This document shows positions 18,287 to 28,061 of a DNA stretch of 64,000 bases, piece after piece. The notes below the pieces were generated by a model. That model had not been told where the DNA came from, did not search any database, and worked only from the letters and a program-made list of their open reading frames with translations. A program made the translations under genes and the position numbers. The DNA is from Pseudobdellovibrionaceae bacterium. GTDB lineage: Bacteria > Bdellovibrionota > Bdellovibrionia > Bdellovibrionales > UBA1609. The stretch is from NCBI GenBank assembly GCA_023898385.1, contig CP060220.1, forward strand, positions 558,001-622,000, read 5' to 3'. Every line of letters starts with the position of its first letter. Positions within the stretch are counted from its first letter, which is position 1.

Positions 18287-20104
18287 ATGCCTTTTTATAA
18301 AAACGGAACGTTATCGATTTGGAAAACGATCCCTAGACTCGGGGCGATCTGTTTTTTGTGCCTGGGTGTATTGAGTTGCAGGCTTGGTGACAATCGTATC
18401 AACGGTCAGTATCGCGGTGAACCCAGTGCGGGGCCACTGGTATTGGTTTCGCAGGTCAGTTCCGTACCGTTCTCCTCACAGTATCAAATTGAAACGTCAG
18501 GCGGTGTGCCACCGTTATCCTATGAGGTTGTTGTCGGTTCTGGTTCGGTGAGCGGTGCGGGTCTGTATACCGCAGGTACGGCCCTAGAAGATGTCACCGT
18601 TCGTGTCACCGATGCGAGTGGTGAATTCGTCGAGATTTCGTTTTCGGTAGAGGCCGGGCATTTTACTTCGGGGATGATAGATAGCAAGGACATCGACAGT
18701 CATTTGTATCTGGCCAGCGACGATTTTTCAAAAATAGTGTATAGCATAAATATTGATGGGTCGGGTTATCGTCTTTACTCGGCCGATTTTAATGGCAACA
18801 ATAGAGTACCTCTCACCCCACCTGGCGCTGGGGTGACTATTTATGATTTTAAGTTCAACTTTGATCAGTCTCGCGTAATCGTGCTTGGTGATATAGATAC
18901 GGTCGGTGTGCGAGAGCTTTATTCTGTGGCTATTGATGGTAGTGATTTTAAAAAAGTCAATAACCCGCTCAAACAGCCACTAACATTCGTGTCTGGATTT
19001 GCCGTGAGTCCCGTAGACAACACGGTTGTGTATATAGCTGATGAAGATGATGTGGGCGAATACGACTTATTTGCTGTGGATGCCGCATCCCCCGGCACAT
19101 ACACCAACTTGTCAACTTCGGCATTAGTGGGGGCAACCGTCTTAGCTGAGATGCCTTTGTTCACGGCTGATGGGCAGTATGTAGTTTTTTTAGGGCAACT
19201 TGAGACACTGGGGTATGGAGAAGTGTTCTCCACACTTGTGACTGGTGGTAGTCCTGTAAAACTCAACAGCACGCCAATTGCCAATGTATTTGGAACGTAT
19301 TTAATGGATGTGGTGGGGAGTACAGTGCTTTATGCCTCCAAAGAGCAACAGTCTTACAAGCAACCTTATCAAGCCACTGTGAACGTGGCGGGAAGTAGCA
19401 CGCGAACCGCAAACATCAACGGTGACTGCTATATAAATAACTTTCAAATGTCTCACGATTTACAGTCCTATCTTTGGAATTGCGATTTAAATCACTACGG
19501 CGACTTGATTCACATGCAAATCGGGTCATCTGTATACAGCGAGGTGCACCCGACTACTTTATTTTCATTTTTCGTATCCGGTCGATTTAACGCGGATGAC
19601 ACGTATGTTGTATATTCGTTTGACACGGGGACAGGGGCTCCTCCTGACCTCAACTTATTTTCTGTAGACACGGCCACATTCACTAACCGGGTAAAGTTAA
19701 ACTCCAGCAATATTTCAAATTGGTCTACTTTTTTAGTGAAGGGAACAACTCAGGTTTACTTTCCAAGTGGTAATCAGATTTTCGAGTCCACTATAAATTC
19801 AACGGGCGAGAATTTACTGGCGACGTTGCCCGTGACAGGGGTCGCTCCAATTAAAGACATGTTCTTCAATTTTGATCAGGCAAAGATCATAGTTCAGACC
19901 GTCGATGGCGGGACAGCCAAACATGCACTCTATGTCATAGACCTTGCGACAAGCGAAGTGCACCGAATCACGCCAGACGATTTTGTGAGCGGCAGTACGA
20001 TCACCTGGCAGTCAATTGTAATCAGCCCCCTGAGCAATGTTCTTCTTTTTCATGCCGATCGGTTTATTGACGAAAAATACGAACTCTTTAGCGTGGCGTT
20101 TTGA
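18287..20104 (+). CDS. CRLGDN lipoprotein with Ig-like and TolB-like propeller domains
   Basis: 605 residues. GCGGAGG lies a few nt before the ATG. The lipobox VLSC gives Cys31, directly followed by the signature CRLGDNRINGQY. Residues about 48-120 form an Ig-like domain (GGVPPLSYEVVVGSG, DVTVRVTDASGEFVEISFSV). From about residue 130 there are PD40/TolB-like propeller blades: DFSKIVYSINIDGSGYRLYS, FNFDQSRVIVLGD, FTADGQYVVFLGQ, and ISPLSNVLLFHAD. It is probably an outer-membrane-anchored binding protein. No active site is seen. It ends 8 nt before the next gene, so the two are likely co-transcribed. Confidence 0.88.
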   Translation: MPFYKNGTLSIWKTIPRLGAICFLCLGVLSCRLGDNRINGQYRGEPSAGPLVLVSQVSSVPFSSQYQIETSGGVPPLSYEVVVGSGSVSGAGLYTAGTALEDVTVRVTDASGEFVEISFSVEAGHFTSGMIDSKDIDSHLYLASDDFSKIVYSINIDGSGYRLYSADFNGNNRVPLTPPGAGVTIYDFKFNFDQSRVIVLGDIDTVGVRELYSVAIDGSDFKKVNNPLKQPLTFVSGFAVSPVDNTVVYIADEDDVGEYDLFAVDAASPGTYTNLSTSALVGATVLAEMPLFTADGQYVVFLGQLETLGYGEVFSTLVTGGSPVKLNSTPIANVFGTYLMDVVGSTVLYASKEQQSYKQPYQATVNVAGSSTRTANINGDCYINNFQMSHDLQSYLWNCDLNHYGDLIHMQIGSSVYSEVHPTTLFSFFVSGRFNADDTYVVYSFDTGTGAPPDLNLFSVDTATFTNRVKLNSSNISNWSTFLVKGTTQVYFPSGNQIFESTINSTGENLLATLPVTGVAPIKDMFFNFDQAKIIVQTVDGGTAKHALYVIDLATSEVHRITPDDFVSGSTITWQSIVISPLSNVLLFHADRFIDEKYELFSVAF

Positions 20105-20112
20105 GGTGATCT

Positions 20113-22600
20113 GTGAAGGTTGATAGTGCGATAATCACCAAAACAATAAATTCTGCCAAAAGTGGGTTAGGTTTCGACATATCGAAGCTTTCATCGGCCA
20201 TTTTAAGTCATCTGGTAGTTGTCTTTTTTGCTCTGGCAGGTTGTCGGTTGGGCGACAACACAATCAACGGCAAGGTGGTGGGCTCAGAAGGAAGTTCGGC
20301 ACCGCCGACATACAATTTTGCCTTAGACTCGAATCTTACTCCTGTGGCCACTGCAGCTGCGCGAAGTTTCAATGAAACGACTCCCTATTTTTCAGTGACT
20401 GGAGATTGCATGCCAGAGGCTGGTGAAGTTTACGTCAAAATGCCAGGTGGTCTGAATATGCCCGCATCAGTGAATTGTTCAGCCGAGGGGCGTTTTGCTG
20501 TTTCATTTCAAACGGCGTATTCGGCCACAGAGCCGTCCGTGAAAAATGTTGGTGCTTATAATCTGTATCTGCGGCAAGGTGTACAAAAACTTCAAACTAC
20601 TATCTACCGCACTCATTCATCGTCACCCATCGAAGTAGTAAGTAATGTGTCCGAGTTCGAATCTTTAGTTGTTGGGGCAGGCAGTGAAAATAAGTTCTAT
20701 ATGTTAGGTCAAGATATTGATTTTGCGGAAGGCGGTAACATTACCCTCAACCATTCACCCTTAGGATCAGGGGCCGACAAGTTTATGGGGGCCTTGGATG
20801 GTAATGGCTACGTCATAAAAAACTTGAATTTTTCAAGTTCAGGTATTTTTGTCGAAACATCGGAGGCCGTTTTAACTAATCTTAAATTTGAGAATCTTTA
20901 TAACTCTGGCAGCTCAGGTGTGCGATCAGGGTCTGTTTCAGGCGTATGTGGGTCAAATACTATTATCGACAACGTGCAGGTGCAAGGCGCTGTGCTTGGC
21001 GCAATAGGCGCGACAGGCGGGCTTTGCGGCGAAGCTGGCAGCAGCGCACTCATAAATGAAAGTTCATTTAGGGGCACGGTCTATTCGGTGGGCGACTCGG
21101 GAGGCTTGGTGGGTGCTATGGATACTTCCAGCCGAATTCACGAGTCTTTTGCATCAGCCCACGTGCACGGTGTGGGTGCGGTCGGTGGACTTGTCGGAGT
21201 CGTATCTGGTTCTTTATCCGGAATAACTATGAAAGACAGCTATTTCAGTGGCAAGGTTATTGGGGACAATGCGGGTGGGCTCATTGGAAGCGCCACGGCG
21301 GTGAATGTCGCAAGGCTTTACAGTATCGCCGCCGTGGAAGGTTCAACAACAAAGGGCTACACGATTGGTAATCTATCGAGCGGGGATTTTACAAATGTGT
21401 ATTATGCCAATGATGTACCATGCTCTAGTTGTTCTACGGTTAATGGCATGGGCCTTACAACACAAGATTTTGAATCCATCAACAATCTTTCTGGGTTTGA
21501 TTTTTCAGAATCTAACGTCGACGGCAACGACCGCGTTTGGCAATATATGGCTGGGGGTGGGCCTCCGGTATTATCGAATCAGAGGGTGATGCCAAGATCA
21601 GAGTACTGTTGGTCAGGCCAGCGATTTTTAAATTCTCCTTTTGCCAACTCGGGCGAAGCAAGCATTGACGGTTCTGCGACCTATCCCTTTACGCTCTGTA
21701 CAGGAGAACAGCTGAACAGTATTGGGGCTAGTGCCGCCAATATGGATAAGTATTTCTACCTCTCTGACCATGTGAATCTCGGACATTTTGATGGCTCGAC
21801 ATTTAATCCTATCGGAACTCCTGCTCAACAATTCAGGGGGGCCTTTCAAGGCAATGGCTATCAAGTGTCTCATTTAAGGTTGAGCACCACAAACACACAT
21901 GTTGGTCTGTTTGGATTTATTTCATCAAGTGCCCCGACTCAAGCTGTAGTGGATTTGCACCTTCGGGGATTCGATATTGCTGGTGATACTTTCGTTGGAG
22001 CGCTGGCAGGGTTTACCTATGGTGGGATTTTTCGGTCCTCAGCAGTGGCGAAAATATCGGGGGCTGGTGGTACACAAAGCGTTATCGGCGGTCTTGTAGG
22101 TGGGCGGTCCACTTTTCTGTATGACAATTGGGCTCTCGTCGATGTGACAGCCACAGCAGGTGAAAGACATGGTGGCATTTCAGGGGGCGATGGTGGCTTT
22201 AATGGGAGATTGTATGCGGCGGGCAGAGTGAATTCCATGGGGTACAATGTGGGTGGGCTCGGCGGGAATGCAACCGGATTTTGGGATGATTGTTTTTCGC
22301 AAGTAACTGTTTCAGGTACTAATTCCGGAGCATTCCATATTAGTCCTACAATGGGGGGGCTCCGTGGGTACTGGATTCACAAATATTTTTTTTGACAGTT
22401 CGGGTGCCTACCCCTGTACAAACAGTTTAGGCTCGTGCTTTGATCGAGGCACAGGAATCGACACATCAATGAATACCGATTATTTCACAAGCAAGAGTAG
22501 CCCCGTATTTGTAAACTGGGATTTCGATACGAAGTGGCAAGAAAACGAAGGGCATTTGCCAACACTGCAAAATGAAAAAACTCAGTGGATTTCGCCATAG
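20113..22600 (+). CDS. CRLGDN lipoprotein with GLUG repeats, interrupted at a G7 tract
   Basis: The GTG at 20113 follows GAGGTGAT, which overlaps the end of the previous gene. The lipobox LAGC gives Cys44 and then CRLGDNTINGK. A beta-rich domain (about 60-170) precedes GLUG repeats (TGGLCGEAG, SGGLVGAM, VGGLVGVVSG, AGGLIGSAT) and a second block starting YPFTLCTGEQLNSIG, as in the 1907 gene. The first frame stops at 22395. The natural C-terminus continues one frame over from about 22361 to 22600 (TGFTNIFFDSSGAYPCTN). The break coincides with seven Gs at 22353-22359; six Gs would give MGGSVGTGFTN without interruption. This is a sequencing error, a mutation, or slippage-mediated on/off switching. 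Confidence 0.82.
22353..22359 (+). repeat. G7 homopolymer at the frameshift in a GLUG lipoprotein
   Basis: Seven consecutive Gs sit exactly where the reading frame of the 20113 lipoprotein must change by one base to restore a full-length GLUG protein. Mononucleotide runs are prone to slipped-strand mispairing and also to base-calling errors. Confidence 0.7.
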
Positions 22601-22715
22601 GCCTCGATGCGGAAGTGGATGAGTTTCTTTCTGCCCGGGCAAAATCACAAAACGTGAAAACGTTATACAATCTGATAAATTCTTATTCAGACGCCCACAG
22701 ATTTATTGTGCATGC

Positions 22716-23396
22716 CTAGAGATCCGGTGTTTGACCCGTGAAACATTGGACCCAGTGGTAGTCGAAAAATCCAACACCGATGGATTTGAAACTGGAGTTG
22801 AGTATGTTTCTTTTGTGTCCATCGCTGTTCATCCAGGCGTCCATTACCTGTTGAGGGGATCGTTGTCCCCAAGCGATATTTTCGCCCCAGGTTCCGCTAA
22901 TTCCAAAGCGCACCATGCGATCGCGAGTGGTTTCGCCTGTGATCGGGTTGTCGTGCGAGAAAAATCCATTTACGGCCATGTCCTGGGCGTGTGACTGAGC
23001 TTCGTTGATGCAATGAGAACGTAAGCCCAATGCAGGCACACCGTTGAGTTGTCTTTGTTCGTTGACGAGGTTTAACACCTCACACTCCCAATCGGACAAT
23101 CCGCCACAGGCGACCGGGTCAGGGGTGGGATCTGGGTCAGGATCGGGTGAAGGTAGAGGATCGGGATCGGGTGAAGGCAATGGATCGGGTTGAGGCGTTG
23201 GCGAGGGGTCAATGTTGTCGACGGGGTTGGTGGCATTCTTGTTATTATCCGCAGGGTCTTGCTCAGAAGACACACTAGATGTCACCGGTTCATAGCTTTG
23301 GGCACAGCCCAATTGAAAGCCAGCTAAACTGATTAGAACAGCAGAAGTGAATAAAAAATCGACGAAATCTCGGCCTAAGCTACGATATAAACCCAT
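22716..23396 (-). CDS. CAP/SCP (YkwD-like) domain secreted protein with Pro-Asp linker
   Basis: 226 residues from the ATG at 23396, which has GGGGGTTGAA before it (an upstream in-frame GTG at 23408 is less likely). A membrane or signal segment ends FQLGC, so Cys31 may be lipidated although the lipobox is poor. A linker of Pro/Asp/Ser repeats (DPLPSPDPDP) leads to a CAP domain: VNEQRQLNGVPALGL, SHAQDMAVNGFFSHDN, GENIAWG, VMDAWMNSDGHKRNIL. CAP-domain proteins of bacteria are extracellular with mostly unknown activity. Convergent with the GLUG lipoprotein. Confidence 0.9.
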   Translation of the reverse strand: MGLYRSLGRDFVDFLFTSAVLISLAGFQLGCAQSYEPVTSSVSSEQDPADNNKNATNPVDNIDPSPTPQPDPLPSPDPDPLPSPDPDPDPTPDPVACGGLSDWECEVLNLVNEQRQLNGVPALGLRSHCINEAQSHAQDMAVNGFFSHDNPITGETTRDRMVRFGISGTWGENIAWGQRSPQQVMDAWMNSDGHKRNILNSSFKSIGVGFFDYHWVQCFTGQTPDL

Positions 23397-23448
23397 TTCA
23401 ACCCCCACTTTTTAAAAAGCAAAATAGGGGCCACACATAGGTCTAAAA

Positions 23449-25263
23449 TCATTTGGTTTTTCGGCGATTAGGATCAAGCTCACGGCAGCGCACGCGAATG
23501 TGGCTGGGCGTGATTTCTACCAACTCATCTTCAGTGATCCACTCCAGAGCCTGTTCAAGGGTCATCGGTTTTACGGGAGCCAGCTTGATGTTGTCATCAC
23601 TGCCGGAGGCTCTCATATTGGTGAGCTTTTTTTCTTTTGTCACGTTCACGTTGAGTTCAAAAGATTTGTTAGCTTCGCCCACGACCATGCCTTGGTACAC
23701 TTCAGCGCCAGGAGTGATAAACAGTCGGCCCCGGTCACCTAAAGTATCCAGTGCATAGGCTGTGGCCTTGCCCTGTCGATCGGCGACGATGGCTCCCGTG
23801 TGGCGGGTTTTTAAGTCCCCACGATACTCTTCAAATCCGGCAAACTGAGTGTTCAAAAGCCCAGTGCCGCGCGTGTCTGTTAAAAACTCCGAGCGGTACC
23901 CAATTAATCCTCGTGCCGGAATTTTTATCTCTACTCTTGCGCGACCAGAGCCTTTGTTCGACATATTTGTCATTACACCTTTACGGGTTCCGAGTTTTTC
24001 GGTGACCACACCGACAAATTCTTCAGGCACATCTATGATGGCAAGTTCCATAGGTTCAAGAGTTTTGCCGTCTTCTTTTTTTAAAATCACCTGCGGTTTA
24101 CTTACCGTGACCTCAAACCCTTCTCGTCGCATCTGCTCTAACAAGATGGCGAGTTGCAGTTCTCCCCGGCCAAAAAGTTTAAAACTTTCTGGTGAGTTTC
24201 CGGGCTCCACCCGAATGGCCACGTTTCGCAAAAGTTCTTGGTCCAATCGATCTTTAATTTTTCGACTGGTCACTTGCTTTCCATCACGCCCTGAAAATGG
24301 CCCGTCATTTACAGAAACAATCACGCCCACCGTGGGTTCTTCCACGGCGATGCGCGGAAGAGGTGCCGGCTTGTCAATGGAAGTAATGGTATCGCCGATA
24401 TTGATTTCATCAAAACCTGCAACAACCACAATGTCACCGGCAACAGCCGTCTTTACGGGTTTTTGGTCTTTGCCTGAAAACACAAATAGGGCAGAGACTT
24501 TGATTTTCTTTGGCGCATCTTCAGTGACCACTAAGACTTCGTCGCCAACAGAAATGTGGCCAGATCGAATTCGACCCACGGCCAGTCTTCCCACAAAGTT
24601 ATTATAGTCAATGTTCGCCACCAAAATTTGTAGGGGGCCATCAGGGTTTGATTCTGGCGGCGGCACTTTGTCGATGATCAAATCGTAAAGGGGTTTTAAG
24701 TTTTCGCCTTTGACTTCGTGGTTTTTTGTGGCCCAGCCCTCGCGAGCTACAGTGTAAACCACATCGAAGTCACACTGTTCTTCGGTGGCATCAAGGTCAA
24801 TGAACAAATCAAAAATTTCGTCTAAAACTTCGTTCACCCGTGCATCAGATCGATCAATTTTATTGATACAAACAATTACTTTTAGGTTTTGTTTAAGAGC
24901 TTTACCCAATACAAATCGTGTTTGCGGCAACGGTCCTTCGCTGGCGTCCACTAGAAGAATAGCTCCATCCACCATATCAAGAATACGCTCCACTTCGCCG
25001 CCGAAGTCACTGTGCCCGGGAGTGTCCACGATATTGACTTTGATGTTGTTGTACATAAACGAAGCATTTTTTGCAGCGATGGTGATGCCGCGCTCGCGTT
25101 CCAAATCCATCGAATCCATGAGGCGGTCTTCCACCTCTTGGTGGGCCTGAAATGTACCAGCTTGTCGCAACAAGTGATCGACCAGGGTGGTTTTTCCGTG
25201 GTCCACGTGGGCAATAATGGCAATATTTCGAAAATTTAAAATATCAGAAGGTGTGTGCGTCAT
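23449..25263 (-). CDS. typA: Ribosome-associated GTPase BipA/TypA
   Basis: 604 residues, normal length. G1 AHVDHGKTT (18-26), the switch/G2 region ERERGITIAAKNAS, G3 DTPGHSDFGGEVER, G4 NKIDRSDA, then EF-G-like domains II, III and V and the TypA C-terminal domain (RASGSDDNIKLAPVKPMTLEQALEWI). TypA acts in late 50S assembly and stress adaptation. It is a single gene with its own promoter region. Confidence 0.97.
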   Translation of the reverse strand: MTHTPSDILNFRNIAIIAHVDHGKTTLVDHLLRQAGTFQAHQEVEDRLMDSMDLERERGITIAAKNASFMYNNIKVNIVDTPGHSDFGGEVERILDMVDGAILLVDASEGPLPQTRFVLGKALKQNLKVIVCINKIDRSDARVNEVLDEIFDLFIDLDATEEQCDFDVVYTVAREGWATKNHEVKGENLKPLYDLIIDKVPPPESNPDGPLQILVANIDYNNFVGRLAVGRIRSGHISVGDEVLVVTEDAPKKIKVSALFVFSGKDQKPVKTAVAGDIVVVAGFDEINIGDTITSIDKPAPLPRIAVEEPTVGVIVSVNDGPFSGRDGKQVTSRKIKDRLDQELLRNVAIRVEPGNSPESFKLFGRGELQLAILLEQMRREGFEVTVSKPQVILKKEDGKTLEPMELAIIDVPEEFVGVVTEKLGTRKGVMTNMSNKGSGRARVEIKIPARGLIGYRSEFLTDTRGTGLLNTQFAGFEEYRGDLKTRHTGAIVADRQGKATAYALDTLGDRGRLFITPGAEVYQGMVVGEANKSFELNVNVTKEKKLTNMRASGSDDNIKLAPVKPMTLEQALEWITEDELVEITPSHIRVRCRELDPNRRKTK

Positions 25264-25425
25264 CGGGTTTCCAGGGTCACTTTCAATTTGGAGGTTTTGT
25301 AAACCTCAAGATCTATCACAATATTGGGGGTTTAGGCATCCTATGATTTCAAAAAAAGTGAGGGTCTAACGTGCTGCCGCTGACAAGAATAGAATTTGAT
25401 GAGGGGTCCAAAGGGGGCATGGCAT

Positions 25426-26682
25426 TTGCTAAAGATCTCGTCCATGACGCTAAAAATAGATAATTTTTTTACAGGTGCAGCCTTTTGGGCTGGAGTTTTA
25501 CTGATAAACCCCATTTATGCTCAGGCCGGAAATGGCTGCAAGGGCCTGCTATTGAAAGACAATTTTGAGGTGACGGTGACCCCAGAGGCACTGGACCACA
25601 TTGTATGGGGAGAGCTGACGCTAGAGCCAGTGCGTGTGCAGAGATCACAAAATGGTGGCCGAAATGGCATCCTGAGTAAAAAAGTTTCAGTGATCGTTAA
25701 GGGAATGCACACTCAGCTGGGCTTTCAGTCGTTTTTGGCGGCTCGGCAGAGGGAAGGGGCGCCAGCGGTGAGGGCTGAGTTTGGAGACCTAGGGAGTCAA
25801 CTCACTTTTCGCTATCGGGACCAAGATGGAAAACTGAAGCGTGCGGCCCATGCTATTTTTCAAGAAGTTGAAATGGAGTCTGGCGCCAGCGAGGTTCATC
25901 TTTCAAGCCAGTTGGTTTCAAGTCACTTTTTAAATCGGACACGAAAAAAGATTGATGCAGCGGAAAAAGAAAAAACCCTGTTGCCGTTTTCATCCGCGCC
26001 AGACCCAAATTTAAAAAAACGAGAGACTTTAGATATATCGATAAATACCATTAGCCTGTTTCCGAAGGGTGTGGGGCCGGATGAAATTATAGATCTGATT
26101 CAACAGGCCATTGATGATCCTGAGGCTGAAATTCATCGACATGAGAGTCATCAAATTGTTGTGTCGATGGTGACGTACAATGGGAAATCATTCAAAGTTC
26201 GGCTAGTCGTTAATGACGCGGGCGAAGTGGTCACCTTTTACCCCTGGTATGGCGAAGGCAATTACACGCAAAAAACAATTGATGGCATTGAGCTTCTTGC
26301 AGATGCAGATTTCGAGACGATCAAATCCGCACTGAGTAATCTCTATGTGGTCTTTGCGACGCCAGCCAGTGAATTTGGCGGGGATAGTGTGAAAAAAACC
26401 CTTCTCGAATATTTGCTGTTGTCGATTGACGATATGATTTTAAACGAAGCGCAGTTTAAGAAGAAACTAGAAAATCAGTCGAGGGCAAAGCGAAAAATCT
26501 GGGAGAAATTCGCTGAAAAATGGCGAAAAATCCGATCGCAAAACCGCAGAGGCCTACGCGAAGCCGTGAATAAATTTTCGCACGATTTGGGCATTGAGGT
26601 GAACGATCCCGCGGGTCGGCGCTCGATGGTGGATGCCTTGCTGGGGGCGGCCTGGATTATTCATGATCTTCGTTATGATTAA
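25426..26682 (+). CDS. Secreted protein of unknown function, possible EndoU/BECR-like nuclease fold
   Basis: About 419 residues. The TTG at 25426 has AGGGGGC upstream; an ATG at 25444 is the alternative. The signal peptide ends LLINPIYAQA. Residues 40-110 contain ALDHIVWGELTL followed by VIVKGMHTQLGF, which recalls the HI-x-x-G-E ... G-x-H-(S/T) pattern of bacterial EndoU nucleases. A second region (HRHESHQIVVSMVTYNGKSF, then GEVVTFYPW) resembles a BECR-type toxin ending. The C-terminal 100 residues are basic and helical. These are pattern resemblances only. No immunity-like gene is adjacent. Confidence 0.6.
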   Translation: MLKISSMTLKIDNFFTGAAFWAGVLLINPIYAQAGNGCKGLLLKDNFEVTVTPEALDHIVWGELTLEPVRVQRSQNGGRNGILSKKVSVIVKGMHTQLGFQSFLAARQREGAPAVRAEFGDLGSQLTFRYRDQDGKLKRAAHAIFQEVEMESGASEVHLSSQLVSSHFLNRTRKKIDAAEKEKTLLPFSSAPDPNLKKRETLDISINTISLFPKGVGPDEIIDLIQQAIDDPEAEIHRHESHQIVVSMVTYNGKSFKVRLVVNDAGEVVTFYPWYGEGNYTQKTIDGIELLADADFETIKSALSNLYVVFATPASEFGGDSVKKTLLEYLLLSIDDMILNEAQFKKKLENQSRAKRKIWEKFAEKWRKIRSQNRRGLREAVNKFSHDLGIEVNDPAGRRSMVDALLGAAWIIHDLRYD

Positions 26683-26908
26683 TAAGCCCCCCCAAAGGGA
26701 TTTAGGTGGTCTTGGCGGCCCATTTTGTGCGCACCAACACATTGAGGCGTACTTTTGTGGGGGTTGAATTTGGACAGGGCGGGAGCAAGAGCCAGGGTCC
26801 TCTCCTTCGCAAGTAGACGTTTTTAACACAAGCGGCCAGAGTTAAGGGGGGCCTCAAGTTCGCCTGGGCCCAAGCTGCAAAAGGGCACGGCTACGTCTTT
26901 GCATCCCG
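26683..26908. other. Convergent intergenic region
   Basis: 226 nt between two convergent genes. It contains short C-runs and G-runs near 26685-26700 and 26847-26856, but no clear hairpin with a T-run and no credible ORF. Confidence 0.4.
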
Positions 26909-27898
26909 TCACCGAGGGAGTTGATCCACGCAAGAGAAATACTCCTCCCGCATTTGGTTTAAGATTTCCGCACACGGCAAAATGTCATGGATCAGCCCCA
27001 CATTTTGGCCGGCACTCCAAACAGTTTTCCAGCTTGGTTTTGTGGCGGCATGCTCAAGGGATCGGGCGCCCAGGTAATGAATCAGTGGCGTGATATATTT
27101 TTTGCCCATCCGTGTGTTTTTGGCTTTTTTCAATACCCATGGCAATTCGGTGCCTAGGTTTTTCACATAATCGGTATTAATGACCGACGCCGGAGTGCCA
27201 GACACTCGAGTGGTTAGCACAATGTCTTCCGGCGTCGACGACAAGATTGCCGCCTTGTAATCCGGCTGCACTTGCGCCTCAGTGCTGGCAATAAACCGAG
27301 TTCCCACATGGGCAGCCGTTGCCCCAAGCGCGAGTACGGAAGCCAGCTGGCTGCCCGTTGCGATGCCTCCAGCCGCCACAATCGGAATAGTAAGCTCGCT
27401 CTTTAGCCAAGGAATCAACACCAGTGGGGATAGTGGACCCGCATGTCCACCGGCGCCGGCGCCAACGGCAATTACTCCATCGGCTCCCAAGTCTTCAACT
27501 TTTTTTGCATGGGCCAGATTGGTCACGTCACAAAAAACCTTTGCTCCGTTTTTATGAGCTTCTTTGATCACCTGGGCCGGGTTACCAAGGGATGTGATAA
27601 ATAGCTCAACTCCGGCATCCAGTGCCAAGTGGAGGTCCTCTTTTTGCCTTCGATTGCTTTGATTCACGATGACATTTACGCCAATGGGCTTATTGGTTTG
27701 TCGTTTGATTTCAGAAAGGGTCTTTTTATACTCTTCTATGGGGCGAAAATTAAGGGCCGGGAAGGTCCCCACACCACCAGCTTCAGATATGGCAACGACC
27801 ATTTCCACATTGGAGACTAAAAACATAGGTGCCCCAATAATAGGCAGATCACAGTTCATTAGGCGGGTAAACGGGGTGTCTATTTTTCGAGGGGACAT
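26909..27898 (-). CDS. Nitronate monooxygenase / 2-nitropropane dioxygenase-like FMN protein
   Basis: 329 residues from the ATG at 27898 (AGAGG 5 nt upstream; the frame extends to 27940 without a better site). TIM-barrel FMN features are present: LPIIGAPMFLVSNVEMV, GGVGTFPALN, KPIGVNVIVN, GADGVIAVGAGAGGHAG, VAAGGIATGSQLASVLALGA, and GTRFIASTEA. The family oxidises nitronates with FMN and O2, and some members act in other flavin reactions. It is a single-gene unit. Confidence 0.9.
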   Translation of the reverse strand: MSPRKIDTPFTRLMNCDLPIIGAPMFLVSNVEMVVAISEAGGVGTFPALNFRPIEEYKKTLSEIKRQTNKPIGVNVIVNQSNRRQKEDLHLALDAGVELFITSLGNPAQVIKEAHKNGAKVFCDVTNLAHAKKVEDLGADGVIAVGAGAGGHAGPLSPLVLIPWLKSELTIPIVAAGGIATGSQLASVLALGATAAHVGTRFIASTEAQVQPDYKAAILSSTPEDIVLTTRVSGTPASVINTDYVKNLGTELPWVLKKAKNTRMGKKYITPLIHYLGARSLEHAATKPSWKTVWSAGQNVGLIHDILPCAEILNQMREEYFSCVDQLPR

Positions 27899-28061
27899 AA
27901 GGACCTCTAGTCTTTCGGGTGAGTACGGTGTTCTTGCCAAAATCGAAATGTCGGTGAGGCGTTCACAATTGCTATTGTAGTGGTGCCATTAACTGGTGTA
28001 AATATCAATTGCAGACTCTTTTTTAAGAGTGAACCAGTTTAAAAAGTCTTAGGAGAAAAAT

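Noticed and set aside
23100..23225. Repetitive GGATCGGGTGAAGG tract as a possible DNA repeat or CRISPR
   Set aside because: It encodes the Pro-Asp-Ser linker of the CAP-domain protein; the period is that of the codons.
23849..24607. 252-residue plus-strand ORF within typA
   Set aside because: Antisense to a highly conserved gene, with Ser/Pro/Thr-rich shadow composition.
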